Below, piece after piece: positions 48,762 through 59,384 of a DNA stretch of 64,000 nt. The notes below the pieces were generated by a model. It saw only the letters and a list, made by a program, of their open reading frames with translations. It did no database searches and had not been told where the DNA came from. This DNA is from Linyphia triangularis (Eukaryota > Arthropoda > Arachnida > Araneae > Linyphiidae), in contig OZ021722.1 of the NCBI GenBank assembly GCA_963978545.1, forward strand, positions 10,507,401 through 10,571,400, written 5' to 3'. Numbering within the stretch: position 1 is the stretch's first letter; every line of letters begins with the position of its first letter. The translations under genes were made by a program, and so were the position numbers.

Positions 48762-49446
48762 AATTTAGTCACCACTCTGAAAATTGGTATAAATGTCAAC
48801 AAGGGCAAGTACAGAAAAAAGTAAACAGCAAGTAAAAAAAAAGTGAAAAATGGTACCAAGGGTTAAACCTATAAAAAGTAAACTCTTCCGATCTCGATTA
48901 ACTCATAGTAAAGGGTAGAAATGGGGTCAAAACATTTCATATGCGAAGAACAACCCTATACCCTACTTTCAATACAGTTACAATAATAAAATTTGAAAAG
49001 ATGTCAACGAGGACAAAGATAAATTAAAGTATTCCGACTTTGATGAAACAAATTTCCAAGGGGTCGAAACGGGATCAAACATCCAAGATGTGGAATGCAT
49101 GAATGCCTTTTGATTACCAAACGGCATAAGGTAAAATTTAGTAGCAAAGCACCGGTATTCAGCTAGTCTATTATAAATGAAAATTATTTAAAAAAAAAAA
49201 AAAGGGACTTGTAAATGGAGCCACCGCATAAGCACTGGTCTAAGAATTTCAAATATCCAAGAAAATATATTACACGCTATTTTCGAGTTTTTAATATATG
49301 CCATTTCATGAAGTGATCATTTTCGTACCAACCGACCAAATATCCAAAGCTTTATACAAAAGTAGAGTCTAATTGAACTAGGCTAAAAAATTGTAACATA
49401 ACGAGTATAGAGAATGATCCTTACTAATAGAGTTCCTCTTAAGATT

Positions 49447-51536
49447 GGTTACGTGGCACTGGCGTACGTGGCTTTGGCATAATTCTAAAAGATCACGTGG
49501 CTTTAGGGTACAGATTCCCATTGCACCTGTTTTGACTTTTGACTATCCCTTCCTCCAGAAACACTTTTCTCATTGTGAACTCATTTTAGAGGGAGAGGGA
49601 TAGGTTGAAATACTGAACCAGTCCATTTTCCAAATACTGTATTCTATCACCAAATACTAGTGACCAAATATGGTCGCTCTTCTAAGTTTTGAATGTAGCG
49701 CTATTAGAAATCGTTCTGTAAAATATTTGTATTAATTAAAAAAATTAATTAAAAAAGAACTAAATAAAAATTTTAAATTCGATATTTTAGAAGGCCAAAT
49801 AAAAGGCCACAACTACTTATGTGGAAAATTTCAGAGCTTTTTTTTGTAAAATAGTTATTAAAAAAAATTTAATTAAAAATAACTCAATAAAAATTTGAAA
49901 TTATGTTTCTTAAAGTTCCTATTAGAAGGCTAAAACTACTAATGTTGAAAATATCAGAACTGTAGCTTTAGTAGAAACCATTTTGTCAAGTATTTATTAT
50001 ATAATTAAAAAAAAACTAAAAACAAATTTAAAATTCTGTTTTTTAATAGTTCAATAAGAAGGCCAAAATTACATATGTTGAAAATGTCAGAGCTGTAAGC
50101 CTATCAGAAGTTCTGTAAAAAAAAAAAATTTAAGAAAATTAATTAAAAGATAACTAATTAAAATTTTAACGTTCTGTTTTTCAAAAGTCCAATTAGAAGG
50201 CTAAAACTACTTTTGTTGAAAATTTCAGTTAAAAGAACTAATTAAAATTTTAACAATCTGTTTGACATACATAAAATTAGAAGGTCAAAACTTCTTGTGT
50301 TGAAAATTTCAGAGCTCTACTCCAATTTTAAGTAGGTTTCTATAGATCCACAGACAGACAGACACACAGCTTGTTTTATTATTATAGATTTCTCACCGTT
50401 TGAGATGTCACTTCAATGTTTTTATCAATTTTTAAGCGATGTGTGACTTAAGGTGCACTTATTCGCGGATTATCTTGAACTTTACTATAGGATATTTCTT
50501 TTATGCAAGCGTTTTATCTTTGAAGATCTTCCGGATCTATATCTATCCTAAAAATTCTGAAGCTCATCGTTCTTTCAAAAATATAATGTACAAGACTTCA
50601 ATAAATTAAAGATTTCGCTGATTTTTTTCATAGATAAATCCTCATATCATAACTTAATCACCAACTCACGAATAGATTTAAAAACTCCATTTTAAGACGA
50701 TCAGCTACATGCTAAAATTAAACATTTGATGCTATCATGTCTTCATGACAACTGCGTACACTTCAGTTTTGAAAATTTACTGCAAGTTTGTTGTGGAAGA
50801 CGTCAGAATTAATGTTCATATTACGTACGGAAACTTTTTTTGCATGGTACTTAGCAACACGAACACTAAAATACGCATTTGTGATATTTCATATATACTA
50901 GCTATATATAATACCAATTTCTTTCATTTCTAAGTAATGAAATTAGAACATTATATAAGTTCATATTATATATTGTTAACATTAACAAGAAATAAAATGT
51001 AAGTTTTCCAATACAAATGGAAAAGTTCTAAGTTATCAATATAACTTGCATTAAAATACAAACGGTATTTTAGAAATTAATTCTATACGAAATTATTCAA
51101 GACAAAAATCATGCGTTTATCAACTTCTTATAAATAATAATAGTCTTCTCGGAGTAACTGGATAGCTGTAGTGATTAACATCTTTGGCTAGTAAGCTCCA
51201 GTCCAAACCCCAGCCATTTCAAATATTTTGAAAAAATTTACGATTTCATGAAATAAAGTAAAATTCAAATAAAATATGATGTCTTCCACGATATCTCAAA
51301 TAACTCGAAAATCTTCTCACAAAATCCAACCATAGCAAAAAAGGACATCATCCACAGAAAAAAGGGAAATGGCGATCCAAAAGTCGTCACCCCACGAGTC
51401 AAATTGACACGCCTCCTTCTCTTTCTCCCTAGCAGGTGTTAAAGTACGCCAAAGCCACGCTATGTAACGGCATTGTACCCTAAAGCCACGATATTTTAGC
51501 TGTACGCCAAAGCCACGTATGAGAATGCCACGACAC
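49447..51536. mobile_element. Long-TIR transposon with 9-bp duplication, Mutator-like suspected
   Basis: The 9-bp repeat CTTAAGATT flanks it (49438-49446 and 51537-51545). The arms are inverted and share GGTxxCGTGGCA at the tip and several CGTGGCTTTGGCGTAC / CGTGGCTTTAGGGTAC motifs over about 75-120 bp. A 9-bp duplication with long, internally repetitive TIRs fits Mutator-like elements; no transposase is visible. It contains a reverse Helitron fragment (49700-50388) and sits at the right edge of MITE M1 copy 3. Confidence 0.55.
49700..50388 (-). mobile_element. Helitron type H1, reverse 5' fragment
   Basis: The minus-strand start TCTATAATAATAAAACAAGC at 50388 is followed by five to six core units (GAAATTTTCAACATAAG-like), then truncation near 49700 without a CTAG end. 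Confidence 0.7.
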
Positions 51537-51599
51537 CTTAAGATTACCTAGAAAGCCAAATTCGTCAAATTAATAAAAACAAATCGCATTAAATTTCGA

Positions 51600-52447
51600 A
51601 ACAGCAGGAATATTAAAAACCGATAGCAACCGATTCAGATAACTCAGCAACAAGATGTAACTTAGGCACGAAAGACACTCACTTGATTTGTCACTGAAAC
51701 GATTCCAGGTAAGGTGTGGTCAAATGCCATACTGCAATTATTTATTGGTATCCAGCAAAGACAAGGGCGTGCAGCGAGTTTTCTAAAAAAATTTAGGAAG
51801 GAATTTTACGAATAATTCTAAAAACTTCAGGAATATTTTAGGGATTATTCCCAAAAATTGCAGATAATTCTAACTTTTAGGGATAATATTTTAAATTTTA
51901 GGAATAATTCTAAAGCTTTTAGTGACAATTCAAAAACGTCTAGGGATATTTTTTCGAAGCCGATAGGCTCCTAACACAGATACATTAGCTTGTTTGCTCC
52001 TGCAGTCTGCAAACAATCAATTTTCACAAAATTGAACATTAAACAACATTTTAGCAAAATAACAATTAAACTATAATACATAATTAAAGTATAATTTTAA
52101 CAAACATGCGAATTTAATTAAATCCATTTTTCTCATCTGGAAGAATATTGGAGTTTTTTCAGCGGGTGTTGGAGACAAAATCGGGGAATTTTCAGAATTT
52201 TTAACTATCATTACTATTTTTATGGGAAGTTTTTAGGAAATAACGAAAAATTTAAGTACTACTTTAGTAATTTTAGAACTTTTTCTTTTCTTTTTTAAGA
52301 AATTATCGAAAAATGTAAATGCAGTTTTAAAATTGTTATTTTTTCCCCCATTTTTTTAATTAAATTATCGAAAAATGCAAGTAGAATTTTAGAGGAAAAC
52401 AAAAATTTAAGGAATACTAGGAATTTTAGGGCGAATGCGACCCCTGG
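51600..52447. repeat. Dispersed repeat R4 with 5' extension, copy 4
   Basis: A leading block (GACACTCACTTGATTTGTCA, CCAGGTAAGGTGTGGTCAA) is shared with 55440-55560. Then come TTTAGGGATAATTC-type short repeats, GAAGCCGATAGGCTCCTAAC and an end GGGCGAATGCGACCCCTGG. Confidence 0.65.
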
Positions 52448-52539
52448 CAAGAGTCTCAAAATTACTTCTTCCTGACTACCGATACAAAAATGTTGGTATT
52501 TGGAGGGAGCATGAATTCTGTTTTTTATCTAAAGAACGG

Positions 52540-53095
52540 GGAAGGGGGTGGGCAGCGAGTTTTATTTAAAAAAGTAGGCAGGAATTTTAGAAATAAATTC
52601 CGAAACTTCAGGAACATTTTAAAGATAATTTCAAAAAATTTAGGCATTAAACCTGAAATTATAGGGGTAGTATAAAAAAATAAGGATATTTCTTTAAAGC
52701 TGACATAGGTTCGTAACACAGACATTCTTTTCAAATCTAGTTTCGATAAAGACAAAAAACTGTCAATTTTCAAAACATTTAACGTCAAACAACTTTTCAG
52801 CAAAACAACAGATATACTATCAGACAATTACAATAATTTTTTAATTAAGTTCACTTATTTAATTTTTAAGCAACATTCAAAGTACTTCAAAAAGAATATT
52901 ACTTCAACTTTAAAACTTAAACTAATATGAGTTTGGTAACAATTAAAAATTGTTTGTCAATAATTAAAATTTTAGAAAAGGTTTTCTCGTCTGGAGAAAT
53001 ATGCTTCTTTTTAGGGTTTTGGAACAAAATTGAGAAATTTTTGGGGTTTTTAATTTTTTTTTTTTAGTAATTATTATCGAAAACAATTCAGGAAT
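52540..53095. repeat. Dispersed repeat R4, copy 5
   Basis: GCAGCGAGTTTTATTTAAAA, AAAGATAATTTCAAAAAATT, AGCTGACATAGGTTCGTAAC; it lacks the terminal GCGACCCC block. Confidence 0.55.
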
Positions 53096-53159
53096 TGTCT
53101 ATCAGATTTGCATTCGGCATTTGTCGTTCAGAACAGACTCCCATTAACTTTGACCACCT

Positions 53160-53306
53160 GATGGCAGCATGGTTCGCATGCCAAAGATGCCGGGTTTAAA
53201 TCCCGGGTTAGGCATGGATGTTCGTTGTGGTTCGGAATCCTCGTTAATATGCACGATTAGCAGTTAATGTTCATAAGAGTAGGTCGTAGAGGGTACAAAC
53301 CAAACC
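53160..53306 (+). mobile_element. tRNA-derived SINE, family B, copy 2
   Basis: GCAAGTTCGCATG-like head (here GCATGGTTCGCATGCCAAAG), GGGTTTAAATCCCGGGTTAG B-box region, then TTGTGGTTCGGAATCC, GATTAGCAGTTAATG, GTAGGTCGTAGAGG and an ACCAAACC tail, collinear with 4828-4985. Confidence 0.55.
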
Positions 53307-53384
53307 TAAAACTTTGAAATGACAAAATTGCGAGACAAAAAAAAAGTGAGAGAAGTGATATGTTGGACAGTCGCTTTATATTAA

Positions 53385-53665
53385 CTTCGATTTTATTTGT
53401 TTGCGGCTGCCGAGAAATCTGCAGAAGCCTAATATTAACTTACTTGTCTGCTTCTGATCGGATGGAAACTTGGCAGATAGATTCGTTATCGATGGCAATG
53501 CATTCTATCAAGTTTTGGGGACCGATTTTATACACGTTTCTCTAACCGATTTGGAATACTAATAAATCACATTTGACCGATCATTGTTGAAACACTTCCC
53601 TGTTTCTAAAATTATTTTAAAAATAAAATATAATATTGGGCGTTAATGCATACATTTATGTTGTG
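53385..53665 (+). repeat. Dispersed repeat F, copy 3
   Basis: Collinear with 27325-27640 and, reversed, with 22940-23170 (GAAACTTGGCAGATAGATTC, GATGGCAATGCATTCTATCA, CGATTTGGAATACTAATAAA). Confidence 0.6.
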
Positions 53666-53956
53666 GTCGGTAGTCTAGGGGAAATTAGGAACTACGCTGT
53701 TTTGTTACTTAAAGTTATTTAATTTCATTATTTCATCTTGGTTTAATTACAAAAGAAGACTGTTAAGCCTTCACTAGAAGATCGTGATGGCGGCCTAGGG
53801 CAGAATCCTCTCGCTCCTCTCAAGTCTTGCTGTTTTATACCCAGTGGCGCTGCAGTCGATACTGACTCATCTCCACTGTGTATACGACATTTATTATGGA
53901 GTGTGAAGCAGTCCATTCAACGTTACGTAGTAACGCTGTAAGTGAAAGAATTTTAT

Positions 53957-53974
53957 CAGTCCCCCCCCCCCCCC
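53957..53974. repeat. Poly-C run
   Basis: A C run of about 15 bp in AT-rich DNA. Similar G or C runs of 9 bp or more occur at 1313, 20458, 26582, 32046, 32120, 32587, 33767, 34659, 38393, 41403 and 56110. Confidence 0.85.
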
Positions 53975-54532
53975 TTTAAACTCTTTCCTGCAGCCAAAAT
54001 TATTTTAAACGGAATAAATTAAAGAAATTTAGACGTTTGCCACACATTTTGCTGATATTTTTATTATTTAAAATTATATGCAAACACCAGACCTCACGCT
54101 ATTAGAATCGGCGCTATGTTAATGAACATAACAATTTATATTTAAAAACTTTGTTTGAATTGGTTATATTATTTAATAGATCGGTAAGCGGAATTGAAAT
54201 ATGGCAATAAAATGTTGCAAAATTGAATAAAACGGAATGAATTTATCCCTTCCCTCGGGGAAAAAGTACCCAATTATCGCTTTAGTGCGTAATTTTCCTT
54301 TTATAGGCAATTATTGGTCATGGATATATCACTAACCACTCGGCGGAAATAATTTTAGATTCCAACATTTTAGATTCGGAATTCCAATAAGGAAATAAAC
54401 GTTATGGGGTTGGCCTTAAAATTTATAAAGTTTGATTTGCTCACGACTATTTAGAAGCATTAAAAACTATAAAAAAAATCTGCGAATTAAAATGGAAAAT
54501 ATCCTTTTCTTGTTAATAGTCACTTTTCTGTG

Positions 54533-54710
54533 CCGACCAAACGGTATAGTGGTTAGCGTGCTAGCTTCTAGACCGCGAGGTTGCGGGTTCCGAGTCCCGT
54601 GTTCGGCATGGGTGTTTGTAAATGTATGTTGGCTTGTCTAATGACGAATGTTTCGGCGCATTATAGCCCCCGTGTTGCTGACGGCGCCAGATAATCTGAA
54701 AACAACCAAC
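54533..54710 (+). mobile_element. tRNA-derived SINE, family A, copy 2, with exact 12-bp duplication
   Basis: The tRNA-like head GGTATAGTGGTTAGCGTGCT and GGTTCCGAGTCCCGT is followed by the same body as 22613-22790, ending AACAACCAAC. The 12-bp repeat CACTTTTCTGTG flanks it exactly (54521-54532 and 54711-54722). Acceptor-like TGCCGAC and GTTCGGCA still pair. An extra C in the B-box (GTTCCGAG) makes it unlike a functional promoter or tRNA. Confidence 0.85.
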
Positions 54711-55035
54711 CACTTTTCTGTGTTAAAGACATCCGTTTTCTGATCTTTTAAGCCTTTAAATCACATTTCTAGGTGAATTTCGAAGGTGGGAATGTTTAGA
54801 ACACCAATTTACCACAGCAATTGTGAACAAAATCGTTACGGCCATTTTTTGATAATGGACAATTCCCGCATTCTTTAAAAAAGAGTGAAATTGAAATTAG
54901 CTCATATTTATGAAGAATATCTTTCCGATTCCAATTATTTAAACAAAAGTTCTTTAAAAAATTAATTATTTGAATATTAAGAAAAAATGCCCTAAAACCG
55001 AGCCAAATCTATTCCGATCAAAACACTCAACAATA

Positions 55036-55232
55036 TCTGTGACGTCAAGAGATTCTTCCGCTTCTATCGTTATCGTGAGGTTTCTGCCAAATAGTTGGCG
55101 TTGAATTGGTTGACCATTGCTATATCTCGTACAGGTAGCACGATTTGCGAGAAACTTGCAAAACTGGTTTCCGCCATTGCATTTCAAGACGAGATGTTTG
55201 GGAGATCTTGACGTCACATTCGAGTCGAACGA
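55036..55232. mobile_element. Short GC-richer inverted-repeat element with CRE-like TGACGTCA ends
   Basis: TGTGACGTCAAGAGATTC at about 55038 and its inverse GATCTTGACGTCACA at about 55213-55227 bound a 190-bp segment clearly GC-richer than its flanks. An antisense open frame (54966-55277) crosses it (TCWRENGSFDSNVTS, RATCTRYSNGQPIQRQLFG), without a recognised family. It may be a MITE or a fragment of a coding exon. Confidence 0.35.
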
Positions 55233-55439
55233 ACCGTTTTCCCGCCAACACGTCAAACAGGGTAACTTTGATTGCAAATTAAAAAAAAAAAAAAAAAACG
55301 CATCGAGTAGAAATTTTTGTGTTTATGGCTCCTTTCCAAAACATTTAGAATTGAATAAAAATAAAAAAATTAATACGGGATTTGTCCATTCTGCAAATTA
55401 CACCGGATTCTTTAAGAATCTAGCGTTTTAGAAGTTTTT

Positions 55440-55980
55440 GACCGTAACCTCCAAGTCACAACGTAACCAATTCGGATACTTCAACAACAATATGTAATTA
55501 GACACAAAAGACACTCACCTGATTTGACACTGGAATTGTTCCAGGTAAAGTGTGGTCAACTGCCCTTCTTATTAGCATTCAGCGAGGACCAGGGGGGTGC
55601 AGTGAATTTTCTAAAAAAAAAAAAAAATTTAGGAAGGAATTTTAGGGACAATTCCAAAAACTTCTGCAATGTTTTAAAGATAATTCCCAAAAAAATTGGG
55701 GATCATTCTTAAAATGTTAGATATTACTAAAAAAAAACAACCTTAGGGGTATTTCTTTAGAAGCTGTCCTAACACAGACATATTCCTTCAGCGTGTTTTA
55801 AAACCGGCAAAAAAATTGTGTAATTTTAGGGAGTTTTCCTGGGTTTTGGAGGAAAATCGCGGGCTTTAATTTTATTTAAAAGAATTATCGCAACATTTAA
55901 GTACAATTTTATGATTTTTAGGGCGAAACAGAAATATTTAAAGAATATTATGAATGTTTAGGGCGAATGCGACCCCTGAT
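55440..55980. repeat. Dispersed repeat R4 with 5' extension, copy 6
   Basis: GACACTCACCTGATTTGACA and CCAGGTAAAGTGTGGTCAA, short TTTAGG repeats, ending GGGCGAATGCGACCCCTG. Its main part begins copy B of the segmental duplication. Confidence 0.65.
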
Positions 55981-56404
55981 TTAATGAGAAAAAGGGGATA
56001 AATAGCAGAATCCACGTCAAATCAAACGCATAGGAAACCGTCCGATTCATGTGAAAACAAGTGTGTAATTTTTCCTAATTACAGTGCTGGGAAAGAGAAG
56101 GGAGGGGAGGGGGGGGGGCTGCACTTCAAGCAAAAGCAATAAAAAAATCCCATTTTAAAACAACCATAAAAACACAATCTATTTTTTTTAAGAAGAAATG
56201 TCCGTTTATCCCTGCACCTGCGACAAATGTTTCATTTTTTCATCAAAAATATCTTTTGAAGAATTTGATAAAAGCGCAATAATAAAAGGTTAAATAAAAA
56301 ATTGAATGCAAAAAAAAAAAGTAATGATTTCCTTCTTAAAACTAAAATTTTTAAAAGCTAGCTTTTAATTATCTAAAAATATTAAAAATACAGAAACCAC
56401 TAGT

Positions 56405-56756
56405 CAGGGTGGCAACAAAATTCAGAAGAAAAAAAAAGGTTCCTATAGATTAATGTGAATACACATTTATCAAATAGAATATGAAAGAGATAATATGGCC
56501 ATTTTTTAAAAAATAATTTTGTCGGTATGAAAAGTTCTATTCCGTCATAATAAACTTCTAACGATTACTACAACAATTCTCTGGGTAAAGGGTGACAAAA
56601 TACGGATGAATTTGGAAATGTACATTCAAAACGATCGAAAATTTCCAATTTTGGTGAAATTTAAAAAAAAAAAATCTTCCGACATGTTCCTGATTTTTTC
56701 CAGAATCAGGAAGCTCCTTGGCATTTCTCCAATTTCCACGTTCTATGGCCACTCTG
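56405..56756 (+). mobile_element. hAT MITE HM1, first of pair in copy B
   Basis: CAGGGTGGCAACAAAATTCAG to TATGGCCACTCTG. Shared position with 38890-39215, so it predates the segmental duplication. Confidence 0.7.
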
Positions 56757-56774
56757 ACCAAAAAAAAAACTGAA

Positions 56775-57160
56775 CAGGGTGGCCACAAAATTCAAGAAAA
56801 AAAGTTTCCTGGGATTTCCCCGATATATTTCTAAAAAAATTCCTGATTTTACGGCAAACTTTTTTACTATTTCCCCAACTTTTAAAAATGTGTAAGCACC
56901 CTGATCAAATAGAGCATGCATGCCAAAGAGGTAATACGACAATTCTTTTTAAAATAGTTTTGGCGGAAATGAAAAGTTTTAAATATTCCGCAACAAAAAC
57001 TTCTATTACCGCTATATATCTCCGGGTAATTGCGCCAAAATACGGATGAACGGAGATATCTTCAAAACAATGGCAGCAAATTTCCCTGATTTTCGTAAAA
57101 TAATGTAAAATAATAAAATCCCTGATATTTCCCTGATTTCCAGGTTCTGTTGCCACTCTG
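56775..57160 (+). mobile_element. hAT MITE HM1, second of pair in copy B
   Basis: CAGGGTGGCCACAAAATTCA to CTGTTGCCACTCTG. Shared with 39233-39618 and complete here. Confidence 0.75.
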
Positions 57161-57325
57161 TTGAAGGCAAAATGACTAATGAATGAATTTTTATAACTGA
57201 TGTTAGTTTCATACGCTTCAAAGCAATACTCCGGGTGAAATCGTGGATGAAAAAATAAAGCATTGGGTCTAGGGCACATTGTTTCTCGCCTGATATGTGT
57301 TATTCCCCTAAAGAATTAAATTAAT

Positions 57326-58160
57326 TGAAAATTTCAAAAGTTCAAGTTGATAAAAAGTTGCCACTATGCTCACATATTTACCAAACAAAATTTTAGCTCA
57401 ATTGAAAAATATTTAGATCTCCCAAAATGGTCCTGAAGTTTGATTTTTTTTTTCCCCAATTTTTTTTTCCTCACAAAAACTGATAATTTTTAATATTTTT
57501 TTTGAACATAAATAAAAAGTAAATTTTTATTTTCAAGAATAAAAATATTAATTAACAGAACAGGTGGCCACGAAATTCTGGAAAAACATTTCCCTGATAA
57601 TTCCCTGATTTTAAGGCAAACTTTTTTTTCCAATTTCTCCAATTTTCTTAGGTTTTCCAGATGTCTAGACACCCTGACCAAATAGAACATCTATGCTAAA
57701 GAGATAATATGCAATTTTTAAAAAAATAGTTTTGCCGGTAACGAAATGTTTAAATTATTCCGTAACATTAAACTTCTAATGGCTTACCACTACAAATCTC
57801 CATGTAAATAGCGCCAAAATATGGATGAACGTGCCTGAAACAATACAAAATTTCCCTGATTTTCATGAAATTTTAAAAAGTTCCCTGACATTTCCCTGAT
57901 TTTTTCAAGAATCAGAAAGCTCCCTGACATTTCCTTGATTTCCAGGTTTTCCCAGTTCTGTGGCCACTCTGCAGTAATACAAAAATTATATCTGCCATTT
58001 AGCATTTAGGTCTCCCAAAAATCTAGATAAAAACCTTAACTTTTTTTTTTTAATTGAAAATACGGATGCTTTCCAATTTTCACCCCATTCTTTTGGTTAG
58101 TTTCAATCATTTTATTTATAGTCTTGGTTCAATAGTACAACATTTTGATATATCCGGGAA
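57326..58160 (+). repeat. Outer part of fold-back left arm, copy B
   Basis: Matches 41985-42400 and, inverted, 60770-60800 and 45350-45420. It joins module D at about 58165, so relative to copy A the inner arm and spacer (42400-43550) are absent. It is interrupted by HM1 57561-57971. Confidence 0.6.
57561..57971 (+). mobile_element. hAT MITE HM1, copy specific to duplication B
   Basis: CAGGTGGCCACGAAATTCTG to CTGTGGCCACTCTG; absent at the matching position in copy A (about 42205), where AATTAGCAGTAATAA runs uninterrupted. Confidence 0.75.
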
Positions 58161-59384
58161 TATCATAGAAAATTATCCAAGTCTCTTGTTCAATTAACTC
58201 TACAGAGAAGTGCTTTTATGATAAACTCAGAACATCTCCATTTAAAGTGTTGTTTGACTTACGAAAATATATTCGATGTCTAACAAGCAAAAGGATACAT
58301 AAAGTTTTACTAACAAAGTTGGAAGCAAAGTTACTAGCAAAAATTCATTTATAGACACACAAAACAAACCACTATGTACATCTTATTGATTAGCAATCTA
58401 CAATAGTAACGGAATGACGTGTCATAACTGGCTTTGGTAAACAGGAGCTATAGTTAATAGTTGAGACAGGAATTAGCAGATAGAAAGGAGTTTAAAACAT
58501 CCTCCCACACACAAGCACGTTTTTTCTAGAACCACTGTCAAGAATTGCGTTGAATATAGTATATATAACAAAGATACGTGTTCTTCTCGTTTATTTATGC
58601 GACCATATTACTATTCACAACTTCTATACTTATTCCTTCATCCTTTCGATTATAAAAATAGAGTGAAAAATAGTTGAACTAATTACCTTGATGGTATTTC
58701 ACGAAAAATATTCGATTGATCTATTACCACTGCTTGATATTCTAGGTTTACATTTAAATCCTGCAAAAGAGCACTTGCTAATTGAGCTTCTGCTCTAATG
58801 GAAAATGCTCAAGATAAAGAGGTTTTGTTTGGCAGCCCTTGTTTTACTGAAATAATTGAACTATTTGACTTTCCTTCTGGTAAAAGCATTTTACTATCTA
58901 ATACACTTTCATCACTCTAACATTGAATCATTTTCAATTGCGTTACCTTCACGTCTCAAATCTAGAGTCTTTGTTGGTTGGGCCCCTTCAAGGTCGTGTG
59001 GAAGTGACATGACTTAACACTTGAATTTAGTATAGGTCATTTCATAAAATGATACTTCCGATATTTCAAAACACTGTAATACACCTAGACTATAAATAGA
59101 AATAATTGAAATTAACCGAAAGAATTGATTGAAAATCGAAAATTACGCATATTTTGTTTTAAAAAAAATAAGGTTTTCATGTAGATTAAGGGAGTTAATG
59201 AGAGTTAAGCTTGTTAAATGGAAGATATAATTTTTTTTTATTACTGCTAGTAAATGTTCTTAAATTTAAATTTTTATACTTAAAAATAAAAATTTGCTTT
59301 ACACTTATGCTTTTAAAAAAATTAAAAATCTTAGTTTTGCCCCAAAACAAACAAACTTCAGGTCTATTCCGGGAGACCTAAATA

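Larger units (their letters stand above)
46477..49166 (+). mobile_element. Helitron with a different minisatellite (type H1b), containing two hAT insertions
   Basis: Starts TCTATAAACACTCACTGATT and ends GGTATTCAGCTAG, inserted between A (46476) and T (49167). The last 40 bp (GGTAAAATTTAGTAGCAAAG) resemble the H1 3' end, but the internal units differ: about five of 130-150 bp starting AAGCTATTCC-like, with AAGGGTCGAAAAGGGATC and GTAAATGTCAACAAG. Nested hATs lie at 47214-47578 and 48357-48761. No Rep/helicase coding sequence. Confidence 0.65.
46337..49440. mobile_element. Fold-back MITE M1, copy 3, split by a Helitron
   Basis: The left arm (GGATCATTCACTAAACTCGC, to 46476) and right arm (49167-49440, GAGCCACCGCATAAGCACTG, CACGCTATTTTCGAG, GAATGATCCTTACTA) rejoin when 46477-49166 is removed and then match the M1 copies at 0.44 and 2.6 kb. 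Confidence 0.6.

Noticed and set aside
51160..51240. A third tRNA-like SINE head (GGATAGCTGTAGTGATTAAC)
   Set aside because: Only a loose A-box/B-box resemblance; no second copy or target duplication was found in the window.
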